A stretch of 64,000 nucleotides of DNA, from assembly GCA_018882835.1 (NCBI GenBank), contig VERE01000008.1:1-64000 (forward strand), in the 5' to 3' direction. Below are positions 34,764-43,842 of this stretch, piece by piece. Both the position numbers and the translations under genes were made by a program. The first letter of the stretch is position 1; every line of letters starts with the position of its first letter. The DNA is from Limnohabitans sp. GTDB lineage: Bacteria > Pseudomonadota > Gammaproteobacteria > Burkholderiales > Burkholderiaceae_C. Under the pieces are notes generated by a model. The model had not been told where the DNA came from. It made no database searches and saw nothing but the letters and a program-made list of their open reading frames with translations.

Positions 34764-35819
34764 TCACCAAATCATGCGGTCAATTTTCTTGACGATGAAA
34801 TCCGCATTGACTTTGTTGCCATAAGGCGTCGGGTGAACCGTGTCGGCAAACAAATAGTAGTCAGTCCCCGACAACGCCGTAGCGGTGGTGCAAACCAAGG
34901 AGCTGCCAAGGGGGTTCTTGGTGGGGTCGTCCAGGATACAAGCCGGTGATGTGACATTGGTCAAGCCATAAGACTGTTTGTTGGCAACCAAGTCTTGGCT
35001 GAGGGCATAGGCATCCACCAACAGCACGCCCGACGCATCCAAACCCGCTTGCAGGCTGCTGTTGAAAGCGGTCACCATGCTGGTCACCAAGGGCTTGGCG
35101 GGGGAAGAAGAGAAAGCCGGGGTAGAGGCCACATCCGGCAAGTTCACCACCACGATGTATTTGGCCCCATTGGCTTTCAATTTGGTTTTGACATAACCCG
35201 CCAGCTCAGCGCCCGCAGTGGCCATGGCCGTGACCGCTGCAGTGGCAGCCGCAGTCGCCTGGCTGGGCGCTGCCGTGACCGTGGCACTGTAGGTTGCCAC
35301 ATTGATAAACACATCGTTGCCGCCCGCCATGACGGTCACCAGCTCCGTGCCTGAGAATTTTCCTTGGGGCAACTTGCTCAGGTGGTTTTGAATTTGTGTC
35401 ACCACCGGAACCGTCAACTGTCCCAGTGTGGCATTGTCGCCTCCAAGGTATTTGTTGCCCGGCCCCACGGGGTTCGTCACACGGGCCCCGCCTTGCGCGT
35501 AGTTGAAGCAACTCGCATGGTTCGTCACTGCAACGTTGAAGCCCGTGCCATTGCCTTCCAAGCCAGTTTGGGCCGCGCAGGGCGCAGCCAGGTTGTAATG
35601 GGCTGCAACGAGTTCGGTCCAGTTTTTCGCGCTGGAAGAGTTCACTGTGTACTTACCACCACCCAAAGCGGCCACAGTACCTACTTTGTAGGTACCCACA
35701 TCGCTGAGGCTGTCGCCAAAACTGACCAAAGAGGAATATTGGGTTTTATCACCGCAACCGCTCAAAGATAGCATCAGGACAGCTGCAGTGAAAGGGCTTA
35801 ACCAGCGGGACAGTTTCAT
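34764..35819 (-). CDS. SGNH/GDSL family lipoprotein hydrolase
   Basis: A 351-residue exported esterase or lipase. The lipobox LMLSLSGC sets the modified cysteine at about residue 22. Block I is VSFGDSLSDVGTY (serine near 36), block II glycine is in NYAQGGARV, block III is VMAGGNDVFIN, and block V is ADTVHPTPYGN with the catalytic aspartate and histidine. An alanine-threonine-rich stretch (near 185-210) is of low complexity. It converges with the protease gene, with two bases between the stop codons. Confidence 0.88.
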   Translation of the reverse strand: MKLSRWLSPFTAAVLMLSLSGCGDKTQYSSLVSFGDSLSDVGTYKVGTVAALGGGKYTVNSSSAKNWTELVAAHYNLAAPCAAQTGLEGNGTGFNVAVTNHASCFNYAQGGARVTNPVGPGNKYLGGDNATLGQLTVPVVTQIQNHLSKLPQGKFSGTELVTVMAGGNDVFINVATYSATVTAAPSQATAAATAAVTAMATAGAELAGYVKTKLKANGAKYIVVVNLPDVASTPAFSSSPAKPLVTSMVTAFNSSLQAGLDASGVLLVDAYALSQDLVANKQSYGLTNVTSPACILDDPTKNPLGSSLVCTTATALSGTDYYLFADTVHPTPYGNKVNADFIVKKIDRMIW

Positions 35820-35894
35820 TCTTTTTCCTCTTTGTTGATTTTGTAATTTTTGTGTAACAGCCCCACAAATAAATTAGGGGTTTTCCCTCCAAAG

Positions 35895-36863
35895 TTACTC
35901 CGGCTGCATCCCCGCATCGCTGAAAGCCTTGGCCCAGGCCTGCAGCTGTTCCACCATGAAATTGCCCAGCTCCGCCGGTGTTGAGCCGCTCAAGTCGAAA
36001 CCTTGTTTTTCTATTTTCTCGCGCACATCAGGGCGGGCCATCGCGGCATTCAGTTCTCTGCTCATGCGGGAGGCTATCTCGGCTGGCAGCTTGGCCGGAC
36101 CGTACAACGCAGCCCAAGTCCCTGCGGTCAAGGTCGGCAGTCCGGCCTCAGCCACGGTAGGAACTTGCGGCAGCAAACTGGAGCGTGCCGGCAACAAAAC
36201 GGCCAAGGGCTTGAGCTTGCCTTCGCGAATGTGCGGCAGGGTGCTGGTGGGCGTTGCATAAGTCAACTGCACATGCCCACCCAGAATGTCCGTGATGGTC
36301 GGCCCCTCGCCTTTGTAGGGAATCAGGTTCATGTCCACTTTGGCTTCGCTTTTGATGCGGGTGAACATCAGATTGGTCACGCCGCTGTAGCTGCCATAGT
36401 TGAGCTTGCCCGGGTTGTTGCGCGCATAGGCCAGCAACTCTGCGGCGTTTTGCACTGGCAATGAGGGTTGAGTGACCAGCACATAGACGTAACGCCCGAC
36501 CAAAGACACCGGCGTGAAGCTCTTGATCGGGTCATAAGGCGGGTTCTTTTTCAGCAGGGGCACCTGCATCATCGGGGTGTTGGAAGCCAGAAAAAAGGTA
36601 TGGCCATCGGGCTCGGCACGTGCGACGAAGTCTCCGGCAATGGCGCCGTCCGCCCCTGGACGGTTTTCCACCAGCACGGGTTGGCCCAGCGAGGCGGTCA
36701 TCGCCTGGGCCAGGATGCGTGCCACCGCATCGGTCGAGCCTCCTGGCGGGAACTGCAAAACGATCCGAACGGGCTTGGTCGGCCAATTCTGGGCGCCCGC
36801 CAGGGTTGAGAACACGACCAGGGTCAGCACCCCCAGCAGACGAAGCACAGAACGCAGGATCAT
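35895..36863 (-). CDS. Bug/TctC family periplasmic receptor
   Basis: A 322-residue receptor. The signal peptide ends near residue 24 (FSTLAGAQ) before NWPTKPVRIVLQFPPGGSTDAVARILA. ENRPGADGAIAGDFVARAEPDG and VDMNLIPYKGEGPTITDILGG are the family loops. No enzymes or permease genes are directly adjacent, so neither ligand nor pathway can be inferred. It is the fourth Bug receptor gene in the window. Confidence 0.9.
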   Translation of the reverse strand: MILRSVLRLLGVLTLVVFSTLAGAQNWPTKPVRIVLQFPPGGSTDAVARILAQAMTASLGQPVLVENRPGADGAIAGDFVARAEPDGHTFFLASNTPMMQVPLLKKNPPYDPIKSFTPVSLVGRYVYVLVTQPSLPVQNAAELLAYARNNPGKLNYGSYSGVTNLMFTRIKSEAKVDMNLIPYKGEGPTITDILGGHVQLTYATPTSTLPHIREGKLKPLAVLLPARSSLLPQVPTVAEAGLPTLTAGTWAALYGPAKLPAEIASRMSRELNAAMARPDVREKIEKQGFDLSGSTPAELGNFMVEQLQAWAKAFSDAGMQPE

Positions 36864-37011
36864 GATTTCTCCGAGTCAATATGGCGGAACACCACGAAAA
36901 AAGTATACAGAAACCCCTTGAAAAATGATTCTGCGCGGAGTCGTCCCGGCGACCCGGGAATATTTCAGCAACTGCCTCAAGTCCCTCCGCTGTGGTGCCG
37001 ATACCCAAGCC

Positions 37012-37383
37012 ATGAAGGCTCAACAATTCATCGAACAGGCCACGGCAGACGCCATGGCACTCCACACCCGGCACCGCGAGGCTTACGAGGACACGTTCGA
37101 CTACCTGGCGCGCCCAGGGCGAACGGTCATTGTGATCAAGAAGCCCTGGCCGATCGGAAGATCGGGCAAGGTCTTTGAGTTCAGCGAACCAACCGACGGG
37201 TATTTCCGTGTTGGCGTCGAAATGGACGGCAAGCGGATTTACATTCCGGCCTACGCGCTGGCACGCTGGCTAGGCGCGCCCGATTGCGAAAAAGCCGAAC
37301 TGCGCCACTTCTACTTTCTGATGAAGCTGAATGCTGGCGGCTTTCCGGAGTTTCCGGACGATTCGGAAATTTTCGAGAACTGA
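37012..37383 (+). CDS. hypothetical protein
   Basis: A 123-residue soluble protein of unknown family. It starts MKAQQFIEQATADAMALHTR and has a central beta-rich part (RTVIVIKKPWPIGRSGKVFEF; YFRVGVEMDGKRIYIPAYALARWLG) and an acidic tail. Upstream in-frame codons from 36925 look non-coding, so ATG 37012 is preferred. It converges with cysA, with seven bases between the stop codons. The composition looks like a real protein, but I find no motif that names it. Confidence 0.55.
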   Translation: MKAQQFIEQATADAMALHTRHREAYEDTFDYLARPGRTVIVIKKPWPIGRSGKVFEFSEPTDGYFRVGVEMDGKRIYIPAYALARWLGAPDCEKAELRHFYFLMKLNAGGFPEFPDDSEIFEN

Positions 37384-37390
37384 GCCACGC

Positions 37391-38491
37391 TCAGGCAGCT
37401 TGGGCATCGGCCACGAACACCCGCGCCTTGCGCGGGTTGACCACCAGGGTTTCGCCTTCTTTAAAGCCCTGTTGGTAGAACAGCTGGGCTGAAATTTGCG
37501 CCTCAATGATGCGCTGTTCTTCACCTGGGGCCAGCGCCAGTGCCTCGAGTTCTAGCCTCGCCACAGGCCCGACCACAATCGCCCGGGTCAACTGAGCCAC
37601 AATGCCTTTGTCACCGTTGCTGTAGCGACGCACATCCAGGTCGTGCGGACGCACATAGGCGAAAGCTTTGGCATCCTGGACCCCTTGGTGCTCCGGCGCG
37701 GCCCATCGAACAGCGTGGTGATCTGCGCCGATATGCATCTCTCCTTCATGGGCACGGCCATGAAACAGGTTCACATCACCCAGAAAGCCATACACAAACG
37801 GGCTGGCCGGATGGTCCCAGACCTGTTGCGGCGAGCCAACTTGCTCGACGCGCCCGCTGTTCATCAACACCACGCGGTCGGCCACTTCCAGGGCCTCTTC
37901 CTGGTCGTGGGTGACAAAGATGCTGGTGACATCCAGGTCCTCGTGCAGACGACGCAGCCATCGGCGCAGTTCTTTGCGCACCTTGGCGTCCAGCGCGCCG
38001 AAAGGCTCATCCAATAACAACACCTTGGGCTCCACCGCCAAGGCCCGCGCCAGCGCGATGCGTTGGCGTTGGCCGCCTGACAGCTGCGAAGGGTAACGAT
38101 CGGCCAGCCAATCGAGTTGCACCAGACCCAGCAAATCATGAACCTTGCGCTTGATTTGCGCTTCGCTGGGGCGCAGGCCACGCGGCTTCACGCGCAGGCC
38201 AAAGGCCACGTTTTCAAACACCGTCATGTGCCGGAACAAAGCGTAGTGCTGAAACACAAACCCCACTTGGCGTTCGCGCACATGGACATGGGTGGTGTCT
38301 TCGCCGCTGAACAGAATGTGCCCGGCGTCGGCTGTCTCGAGTCCGGCGATGATGCGCAGCAAAGTGGTCTTGCCGCAGCCAGACGGGCCCAACAACGCCA
38401 CCAATTCGCCTGAATGAATGTCCAGGCTGACATCGCGCAGCGCCTGAAAATCGCCGAACTGCTTGTGGATATTGCGTACTTCAATGCTCAT
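37391..38491 (-). CDS. cysA: sulfate/thiosulfate ABC transporter ATP-binding protein
   Basis: A 366-residue ATPase. Walker A is GPSGCGKTT near residues 36-44, the signature [16 protein letters not shown] near 133-148 and Walker [21 protein letters not shown] near 156-175, the last part being typical of CysA. The C-terminal 130 residues form the regulatory domain ([12 protein letters not shown]). ATG 38491 is chosen because GAGG lies seven bases upstream. It is the third gene of cysT-cysW-cysA; it energises sulfate or thiosulfate import. Sulfur-source control by CysB/Cbl is likely but no site is certain. Confidence 0.94.
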   Translation of the reverse strand: MSIEVRNIHKQFGDFQALRDVSLDIHSGELVALLGPSGCGKTTLLRIIAGLETADAGHILFSGEDTTHVHVRERQVGFVFQHYALFRHMTVFENVAFGLRVKPRGLRPSEAQIKRKVHDLLGLVQLDWLADRYPSQLSGGQRQRIALARALAVEPKVLLLDEPFGALDAKVRKELRRWLRRLHEDLDVTSIFVTHDQEEALEVADRVVLMNSGRVEQVGSPQQVWDHPASPFVYGFLGDVNLFHGRAHEGEMHIGADHHAVRWAAPEHQGVQDAKAFAYVRPHDLDVRRYSNGDKGIVAQLTRAIVVGPVARLELEALALAPGEEQRIIEAQISAQLFYQQGFKEGETLVVNPRKARVFVADAQAA

Positions 38492-38500
38492 GTTCAATCC

Positions 38501-39388
38501 TCAAGTGGGGGACGTGGCATGGCCGGGCTGAGCTCGGGCCATGGGCTTTTCCGGTGGCAAACTGGCAGTGGCTTCGCGTTCGCGTGATTGCTGCCATTCC
38601 ACAATGCTTTTGATGGCCAGGGTGACCAGCGCCAGCAAAGCCAGCAAAGAGGCCACCGCAAAGGCGGCCACTGACTGGTACTCGTTGTAAAGAATTTCCA
38701 CATGCAAAGGCATGGTGTTGGTCTGGCCGCGAATGTGACCAGACACCACCGACACCGCGCCAAACTCGCCCATGGCGCGCGCGTTGCAAAGGATCAGGCC
38801 GTAGATCAATCCCCACTTGATGTTGGGCAAAGTCACATACCAAAAAGTTTGCCACCCGCTGGCGCCCAACACAATGGCCGCCTGTTCTTCGTCACTGCCC
38901 TGTGCCTGCATCAACGGGATCAACTCGCGGGCAATGAAAGGGAAGGTGACAAACACCGTGGCCAGCACAATGCCTGGCACCGCAAAGATCACCTTGATAT
39001 CGTGCGCTTGCAACCAGGGGCCGAACCATCCCTGGGCGCCAAAAACCAGCACATAGATCAAGCCCGCCACCACCGGAGACACCGAGAAAGGCAGATCGAT
39101 GAGCGTGATCAGCAATGACTTGCCTCTGAACTCGAACTTCGCAATGGCCCAGGCAGCGGCCACGCCAAACACCAGGTTCAAAGGCACGGCAATGAGCGCG
39201 GTGAGCAGGGTCAAGCGAATGGCAGCCCAGGCATCGGGCTCTTGCAAGGCCACCCAATAGGCATCCAGCCCCTTGCGCAGCGCCTCGGTGAAAACCGCCA
39301 ACAAAGGCAGCAAGAGGAACAAGCCCATGAAGGCCAGGGCCAAACCCACCAGGGTGTAGCGCACCCAGCGCGGTTCAGTGGTACTCAT
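38501..39388 (-). CDS. cysW: sulfate/thiosulfate ABC transporter permease CysW
   Basis: A 295-residue inner-membrane permease with about six membrane segments. [26 protein letters not shown] near the centre and the EAA loop region [22 protein letters not shown] are typical of CysW, as is [28 protein letters not shown]. Its ATG overlaps the cysT stop by four bases, and cysA follows after nine. It pairs with CysT to form the membrane channel. Confidence 0.94.
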   Translation of the reverse strand: MSTTEPRWVRYTLVGLALAFMGLFLLLPLLAVFTEALRKGLDAYWVALQEPDAWAAIRLTLLTALIAVPLNLVFGVAAAWAIAKFEFRGKSLLITLIDLPFSVSPVVAGLIYVLVFGAQGWFGPWLQAHDIKVIFAVPGIVLATVFVTFPFIARELIPLMQAQGSDEEQAAIVLGASGWQTFWYVTLPNIKWGLIYGLILCNARAMGEFGAVSVVSGHIRGQTNTMPLHVEILYNEYQSVAAFAVASLLALLALVTLAIKSIVEWQQSREREATASLPPEKPMARAQPGHATSPT

Positions 39389-40227
39389 ACGGGGGCTCCT
39401 GAACGCTTGCGCTGCCAGGCTTGCAAGGCATTGATGACCAACAACAGCAAGAAGGAAAAAACCAGCATCACCACCGCCACGGCCGTGGCGCCGGCATAGT
39501 CGTACTGCTCCAACTTGCCGATGATGATGAGCGGCGTGATTTCAGAAATCAGGGGCATGTTGCCCGCAATGAAAATCACCGAGCCATATTCGCCAATGGC
39601 ACGCGCAAAGGCCATCGCAAAGCCCGTCAACAACGCTGGCGCCAACGACGGAAAAATGACGCGGCTGAAAGTTTGCCAGCGTGTTGCACCCAGGCATGTT
39701 GCGGCTTCTTCCAGCTCTTTTTCTGCATCCTCCAGCACCGGCTGAACTGTGCGAACCACAAAGGGCAAGCCAATGAATATCAGGGCGATCACCACGCCGT
39801 TGGGATTGAAAGCCAGCTGAATCCCCCAAGGCTCGAGGTACTGGCCAATCCAGCCATTGCCAGCGAGCAATGCCGTCAGTGAAATGCCTGCAACCGCTGT
39901 GGGCAAAGCGAACGGCAAGTCGACCAAGGCATCGACAAATTTTTTACCCCAAAAGTCATACCGCACCAGCACCCAAGCAATCAGCAAGCCAAACACCCCA
40001 TTCACCAGCGCAGCAATCAACGACGCCCCGAACGTCAAACGGTATGAAGCCATCACACGCGGCCCTGTGACCGCTGTCCAGAATTGGTCCCAGGTTAGCG
40101 TGAATGTTTTGAAAGTCAGTGCAGACAGGGGAATGAGCACCAGCAAGCTGAGGTACAAAAGCGTGTATCCCAGGGTAAGGTTGAAACCAGGCAAGACACG
40201 GGCACTGGCCGTGGGGCGTCGGAACAT
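39385..40227 (-). CDS. cysT: sulfate/thiosulfate ABC transporter permease CysT (CysU)
   Basis: A 280-residue permease and the first gene of the cysTWA unit. [23 protein letters not shown] at the N-terminus, [25 protein letters not shown] and the EAA loop [25 protein letters not shown] identify the CysT family; [19 protein letters not shown] is the usual second block. It lies back to back with the GrdB-like gene, with 105 bases of AT-rich sequence between them that probably hold both promoters. Confidence 0.94.
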   Translation of the reverse strand: MFRRPTASARVLPGFNLTLGYTLLYLSLLVLIPLSALTFKTFTLTWDQFWTAVTGPRVMASYRLTFGASLIAALVNGVFGLLIAWVLVRYDFWGKKFVDALVDLPFALPTAVAGISLTALLAGNGWIGQYLEPWGIQLAFNPNGVVIALIFIGLPFVVRTVQPVLEDAEKELEEAATCLGATRWQTFSRVIFPSLAPALLTGFAMAFARAIGEYGSVIFIAGNMPLISEITPLIIIGKLEQYDYAGATAVAVVMLVFSFLLLLVINALQAWQRKRSGAPV

Positions 40228-40332
40228 GAATAAACTACTGTTGAATCGCGAAGACGCATTGTGAAGAGTTAAGCTTCAAACTCAAACGAATCAATTGTTG
40301 TTTGTTAATTCACTTCTGATCTAAAGGCCCTT

Positions 40333-41241
40333 ATGACCGCGCAAGCCTCACCACCTACCCTGTACATGGACCGCACTCGGCGCTATTACCTGGCCTTGGG
40401 TTATGAGAATCCTTATGCATGGGCCCATCACGAAAGCGCCCCTTTTCACCCGCACAGCCTGCCCCTCGCAGACACCCGGGTCACCTTGGTCACCACGGCC
40501 GCGCCGTTTCAAGCAGACAAAGGGCCGCAAGGTCCTCGGGCACCCTACAACGCCAGCCCTAAGTTCTACAAGGTGTACTCAGGCGACACCCGACAAAGCC
40601 ATGATGTACGCATTGCACACGTGGCCATTGACCGCTACCACACCCACATGGAGGACATGAACAGTTGGTTCCCCTTGCCCGCCATGCAACGCCTGGCCAC
40701 TCAGGGTCTTTTTCAATTGGCCCCGCGCTTTCACGGCTTGCCCACCAACCGTAGCCAACGGCACACCTTGGGCGTGGATGTTCCAGACCTGATTGCGCGC
40801 TGCCAGCATGACCAGGTAGATGCCGCCTTGCTGGTTGCCAACTGTCCCGTCTGCCACCAAAGCTTGTCGCTGGCAGCGCGTGAACTAGAGGCCGCCGGCA
40901 TCGCCACCGTGGTCATGGGGTGTGCCCGTGACATCGTGGAGCACTGTGCAGTGCCACGCTTTTTGTTCAGCGACTTTCCGCTGGGCAACGCCGCCGGCAG
41001 GCCGCACGACATCGCCAGCCAAGAGGCAACGCTGCGCCTGGCCTTGCAACTGCTGTGCGAGGCCAAAGCCTCACAAACCACATGGCAGTCCCCACAGCGT
41101 TGGTCTGACACCGACGCATGGAAAGCCGACTATGCCAATCCCGATTTGTTGTCTGCCCAAGAATTAGCGACCCTGCGAGAAGAGGCTGAACGCGTACGCA
41201 TTGAGGCCAAAGCCTTGCGCGAAAAAACCCTTCAAGACTAA
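40333..41241 (+). CDS. GrdB-like glycine/sarcosine/betaine reductase family protein (cysteine form)
   Basis: A 302-residue protein resembling the selenoprotein B subunit family of clostridial glycine, betaine and D-proline reductases. The key block DAALLVANCPVCHQSLSLAARELEAAG is near residues 170-196, with cysteines in place of selenocysteine, followed by IATVVMGCARDIVEHCAVPRFLFSDFPLGN. The N-terminal part has YHTHMEDMNSWFPL. Its biochemical role in aerobic betaproteobacteria is not established. It sits between cysTWA and sbp, which hints at a link with sulfur compounds (inference). Confidence 0.72.
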   Translation: MTAQASPPTLYMDRTRRYYLALGYENPYAWAHHESAPFHPHSLPLADTRVTLVTTAAPFQADKGPQGPRAPYNASPKFYKVYSGDTRQSHDVRIAHVAIDRYHTHMEDMNSWFPLPAMQRLATQGLFQLAPRFHGLPTNRSQRHTLGVDVPDLIARCQHDQVDAALLVANCPVCHQSLSLAARELEAAGIATVVMGCARDIVEHCAVPRFLFSDFPLGNAAGRPHDIASQEATLRLALQLLCEAKASQTTWQSPQRWSDTDAWKADYANPDLLSAQELATLREEAERVRIEAKALREKTLQD

Positions 41242-41250
41242 GCGCCTTAC

Positions 41251-42261
41251 TTATTTCTTCAGGTAAATCTGGTCAAACGAGCCACCGTCGGCGAAATGCT
41301 CTTTGTCTGCCTTGTCCCAACCACCGAAAGCTTGTTCGATGGTGAAAAGTTGCAGTTTGGGAAATTGTTTGTCGTATTTGGCCTTGGCCTTTTCGCTGAT
41401 GGGACGATAAAAGTTTTTGCCCGCGATGTCCTGCCCCTCATCTGAGTACAGGTACTGCAAATAAGCCTCGGCAATTTTGCGCGTGCCCTTGCGGTCCACG
41501 TTTTTGTCCACCACGGTCACCGGTGGTTCGGCCAGAATGCTGATCGAAGGGTAAACAATGTCCACTTTGTGGCCAAATTCCTTTTCCAGTAGGTGAGCCT
41601 CATTTTCCCAAGAGATGAAAACATCGCCCTGGTTGCGTTGCGCGAAAGTCACCGACGAACCGCGGGCGCCGGTGTCAAGCACAGGCACATTCTTGTACAA
41701 CTGACCGACGAACTCTTTGGCCTTGGCCTCGCCCCCGTATTTGCGTTTGGCGAACTCCCAGGCGGCCAGGTAATTCCAGCGGGCGCCGCCAGAAGTTTTA
41801 GGATTGGGCGTGATGACGCTGATGCCGGGTTTAACCAGATCATCCCAGTCTTTGATGCCCTTGGGGTTGCCCTGCCGTACCACCAGCACAATGGTTGAGG
41901 TGTAAGGCGATGAATTGTGGGGTAGGCGTTTTTGCCAGTCTTTGGGAATCAGTGCGCCATATTTGTGCAATGCATCGATGTCACCCGCCAGGGCCAGGGT
42001 GACCACATCGGCATCGATGCCATCGATGACCGAACGCGCTTGTTTGCCTGATCCGCCGTGCGACTGCTTCACGGCGATGTCTTGGCCCGTCTTGGCTTTC
42101 CAGTTTTTGATGAAGGCGCCGTTGAACTCGGCATACAGTTCACGGGTGGGGTCATAAGACACGTTCAGCAAAGTGGCTGTGTTTTGCGCGCTGACCAGGC
42201 CTGCGGTGGCCAGGCCCCACGCCAAGGCAGCACGGCGAAGAAGGCTTTGAATGTTGTTCAT
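41251..42261 (-). CDS. sbp: sulfate/thiosulfate-binding periplasmic protein
   Basis: A 336-residue receptor. The signal peptide ends near residue 25 (ATAGLVSAQ). Family blocks are [45 protein letters not shown] and [19 protein letters not shown], the classic Sbp/CysP set. ATG 42261 gives the family length; the upstream codons from 42333 are not needed. It probably delivers sulfate or thiosulfate to CysTWA encoded nearby. The proximity to sox genes makes thiosulfate an attractive ligand (inference). Confidence 0.93.
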   Translation of the reverse strand: MNNIQSLLRRAALAWGLATAGLVSAQNTATLLNVSYDPTRELYAEFNGAFIKNWKAKTGQDIAVKQSHGGSGKQARSVIDGIDADVVTLALAGDIDALHKYGALIPKDWQKRLPHNSSPYTSTIVLVVRQGNPKGIKDWDDLVKPGISVITPNPKTSGGARWNYLAAWEFAKRKYGGEAKAKEFVGQLYKNVPVLDTGARGSSVTFAQRNQGDVFISWENEAHLLEKEFGHKVDIVYPSISILAEPPVTVVDKNVDRKGTRKIAEAYLQYLYSDEGQDIAGKNFYRPISEKAKAKYDKQFPKLQLFTIEQAFGGWDKADKEHFADGGSFDQIYLKK

Positions 42262-42331
42262 TTTTGAATCTCTTGAATCCAGCCAAGTAGTGATGACTTG
42301 GATTCTGCTCAGGGATTTAAAAAACTGGAAC

Positions 42332-42347
42332 AACTGAATTTTCAGTT
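42332..42347. promoter_or_regulatory. palindrome upstream of sbp
   Basis: AACTGAA and TTCAGTT are perfect inverted arms with a two-base centre, about 71 bases upstream of the sbp start in a 222-base AT-rich gap. It could be an operator or a small hairpin. No known sulfur regulator site is matched with certainty. Confidence 0.35.
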
Positions 42348-42483
42348 TCTTATTACCAAATCATCTATAACGCCATTTCGCGAGAGATATTTCTGTCAAT
42401 TCGCCCTCTGCGCTTGATGGACATCAATTTCTTTTCGCTCAAAAGGTTTATCTTTCAACTACCGATGCTTTTGAGAAAACGCC

Positions 42484-42828
42484 ATGCCCTTGTTTGAACG
42501 CACTTTTGCAAGCCGTTGCCGTATTTGGCTGCTACTGGCTGTGCTGGCCTGTGGTCTGGCCCAAGCTTCCAGCACCTTTCCGGTGGTACACCTGAAAGAT
42601 CTTCCGGAACCGCTGCGACTGCATTGGGCAGGTCTGAAGCCCGAGATGCAGTCCACCAGTCATTGCGCTGCAGCCTTTGACAGCCATTCGGACACGGACA
42701 AAATGGTGATGAAGTGTTCCATCCACATCAAGATGTCCGCCGAGGGTGAACGCCGGGCCATGCGCTACTGCGATGAGCAGCGTGCCGAGCGAAAAATCAA
42801 AGCGCCTTGCCGTTTGGTGGAAGAGTAA
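42484..42828 (+). CDS. hypothetical secreted protein
   Basis: A 114-residue protein with a clear signal peptide (RIWLLLAVLACGLAQASS, cleavage near residue 29). The mature part is small and charged, with three cysteines (TSHCAAAFD, MKCSIHI, MRYCDEQ) besides a late PCRLVEE. It ends nine bases before the convergent soxH stop. I do not recognise a family; a periplasmic role is the safest statement. Confidence 0.6.
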   Translation: MPLFERTFASRCRIWLLLAVLACGLAQASSTFPVVHLKDLPEPLRLHWAGLKPEMQSTSHCAAAFDSHSDTDKMVMKCSIHIKMSAEGERRAMRYCDEQRAERKIKAPCRLVEE

Positions 42829-42837
42829 GACCGGGTT

Positions 42838-43842
42838 TTAAAACGCTTCTTTTTCGGCCTCGAGGTACGCCAGGCTGGTGTACTTGCCGATGTTGGTCTC
42901 AAAGCCCTGCATGGTTTTCGCGCGCGCAGCCACACGCGGGTCGCGCAACACCCGGGCCTTGGCGTCGGCTTCCGACAAGCCTTCTTTGACGGCTTGCAGA
43001 CACGGCTCCCAAATGCCTGAAAGAAATGCCCCGTAGGTTTGCAAAATATCTTTGCCGCTCACGCCATGCCCGGGGACCCACAATTGTTCGCCCGCGGCAT
43101 TGCGCAGCGCATCGTAGTACTTGAAAGTTCCCACATAGGAACCGTCGTCCAGGTTGGCGATACGGTTGGCCATGGCGATGTCGCCAATGGCCGTGACTTT
43201 GTCTTCCACCACTTCAACGCAGAGGTCAGCGGCGGTGTGGGCACGGCCGTAGAAATGCATCTTCAGCGTGACGTCGCCAAACTTGAAGGTCTGACCGTTT
43301 TCAACCGTTCGGTTGGGCGCCACCACGCGGGTGCCAGCGGTGGACTGGTTGGTCCACTTTTCCATCAGGGTGAGCCAGGTGCTGCCTTCAAAGCCGCGAA
43401 TCATCTCTTGCGTATGGGGCAAGGCATAAATCGGCAGTTGCTGTCCGAAGGCCTGGGCAAAGGCATGGTTGCCCAACCAATGATCGCCATGGAAATGGCT
43501 GTTGAACACAGCCACCACCGGCAATGGGGTCACCTGCCGGATCATGCGAATGACCATCTGACCAATTTGCAAGGAGCTGCCCGAGTCCAGAATCACCACG
43601 CCAACGGATGTGACCACAAAGATCACATTGGACATCATGCCGCGGTTTTCTGGCGTCGGAAAACCATCGGGGGCATAGACCATCCATACATGCCGCGAGA
43701 GCTGCACCGGGGGGATGTCGCCCACCGGTGGGCCTTGGATGAAGTCTTGTGCTTGCTGCGCCAGCAATTGCACATCTGGCCACAATCCAGCCAGCGCCAC
43801 CGAGGCCGAAGTCGCCCCTAGAAATGCGCGCCGCGAGGTCAT
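42838..43842 (-). CDS. soxH: SoxH-like metallo-beta-lactamase-fold hydrolase
   Basis: A 334-residue periplasmic metallohydrolase. A Tat-type signal (SRRAFLGATSASVALAGLW) is followed by the zinc motif NSHFHGDHWLGNHAFA near 115-130, AHTAADLCVEVV for the next ligand and VPGHGVSGKD for the last. SoxH is often encoded at the end of sox operons and is dispensable for thiosulfate oxidation in model strains; its substrate is unknown. The ATG overlaps the soxB stop (ATGA), which fixes the start and indicates coupling. Confidence 0.85.
   Translation of the reverse strand: MTSRRAFLGATSASVALAGLWPDVQLLAQQAQDFIQGPPVGDIPPVQLSRHVWMVYAPDGFPTPENRGMMSNVIFVVTSVGVVILDSGSSLQIGQMVIRMIRQVTPLPVVAVFNSHFHGDHWLGNHAFAQAFGQQLPIYALPHTQEMIRGFEGSTWLTLMEKWTNQSTAGTRVVAPNRTVENGQTFKFGDVTLKMHFYGRAHTAADLCVEVVEDKVTAIGDIAMANRIANLDDGSYVGTFKYYDALRNAAGEQLWVPGHGVSGKDILQTYGAFLSGIWEPCLQAVKEGLSEADAKARVLRDPRVAARAKTMQGFETNIGKYTSLAYLEAEKEAF

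Noticed and set aside
35861-35884. CCCC ... GGGG followed by TTTT between the GDSL and Bug genes
   Set aside because: Short stem with a long AT loop and oriented against both flanking genes; not convincing as a terminator.
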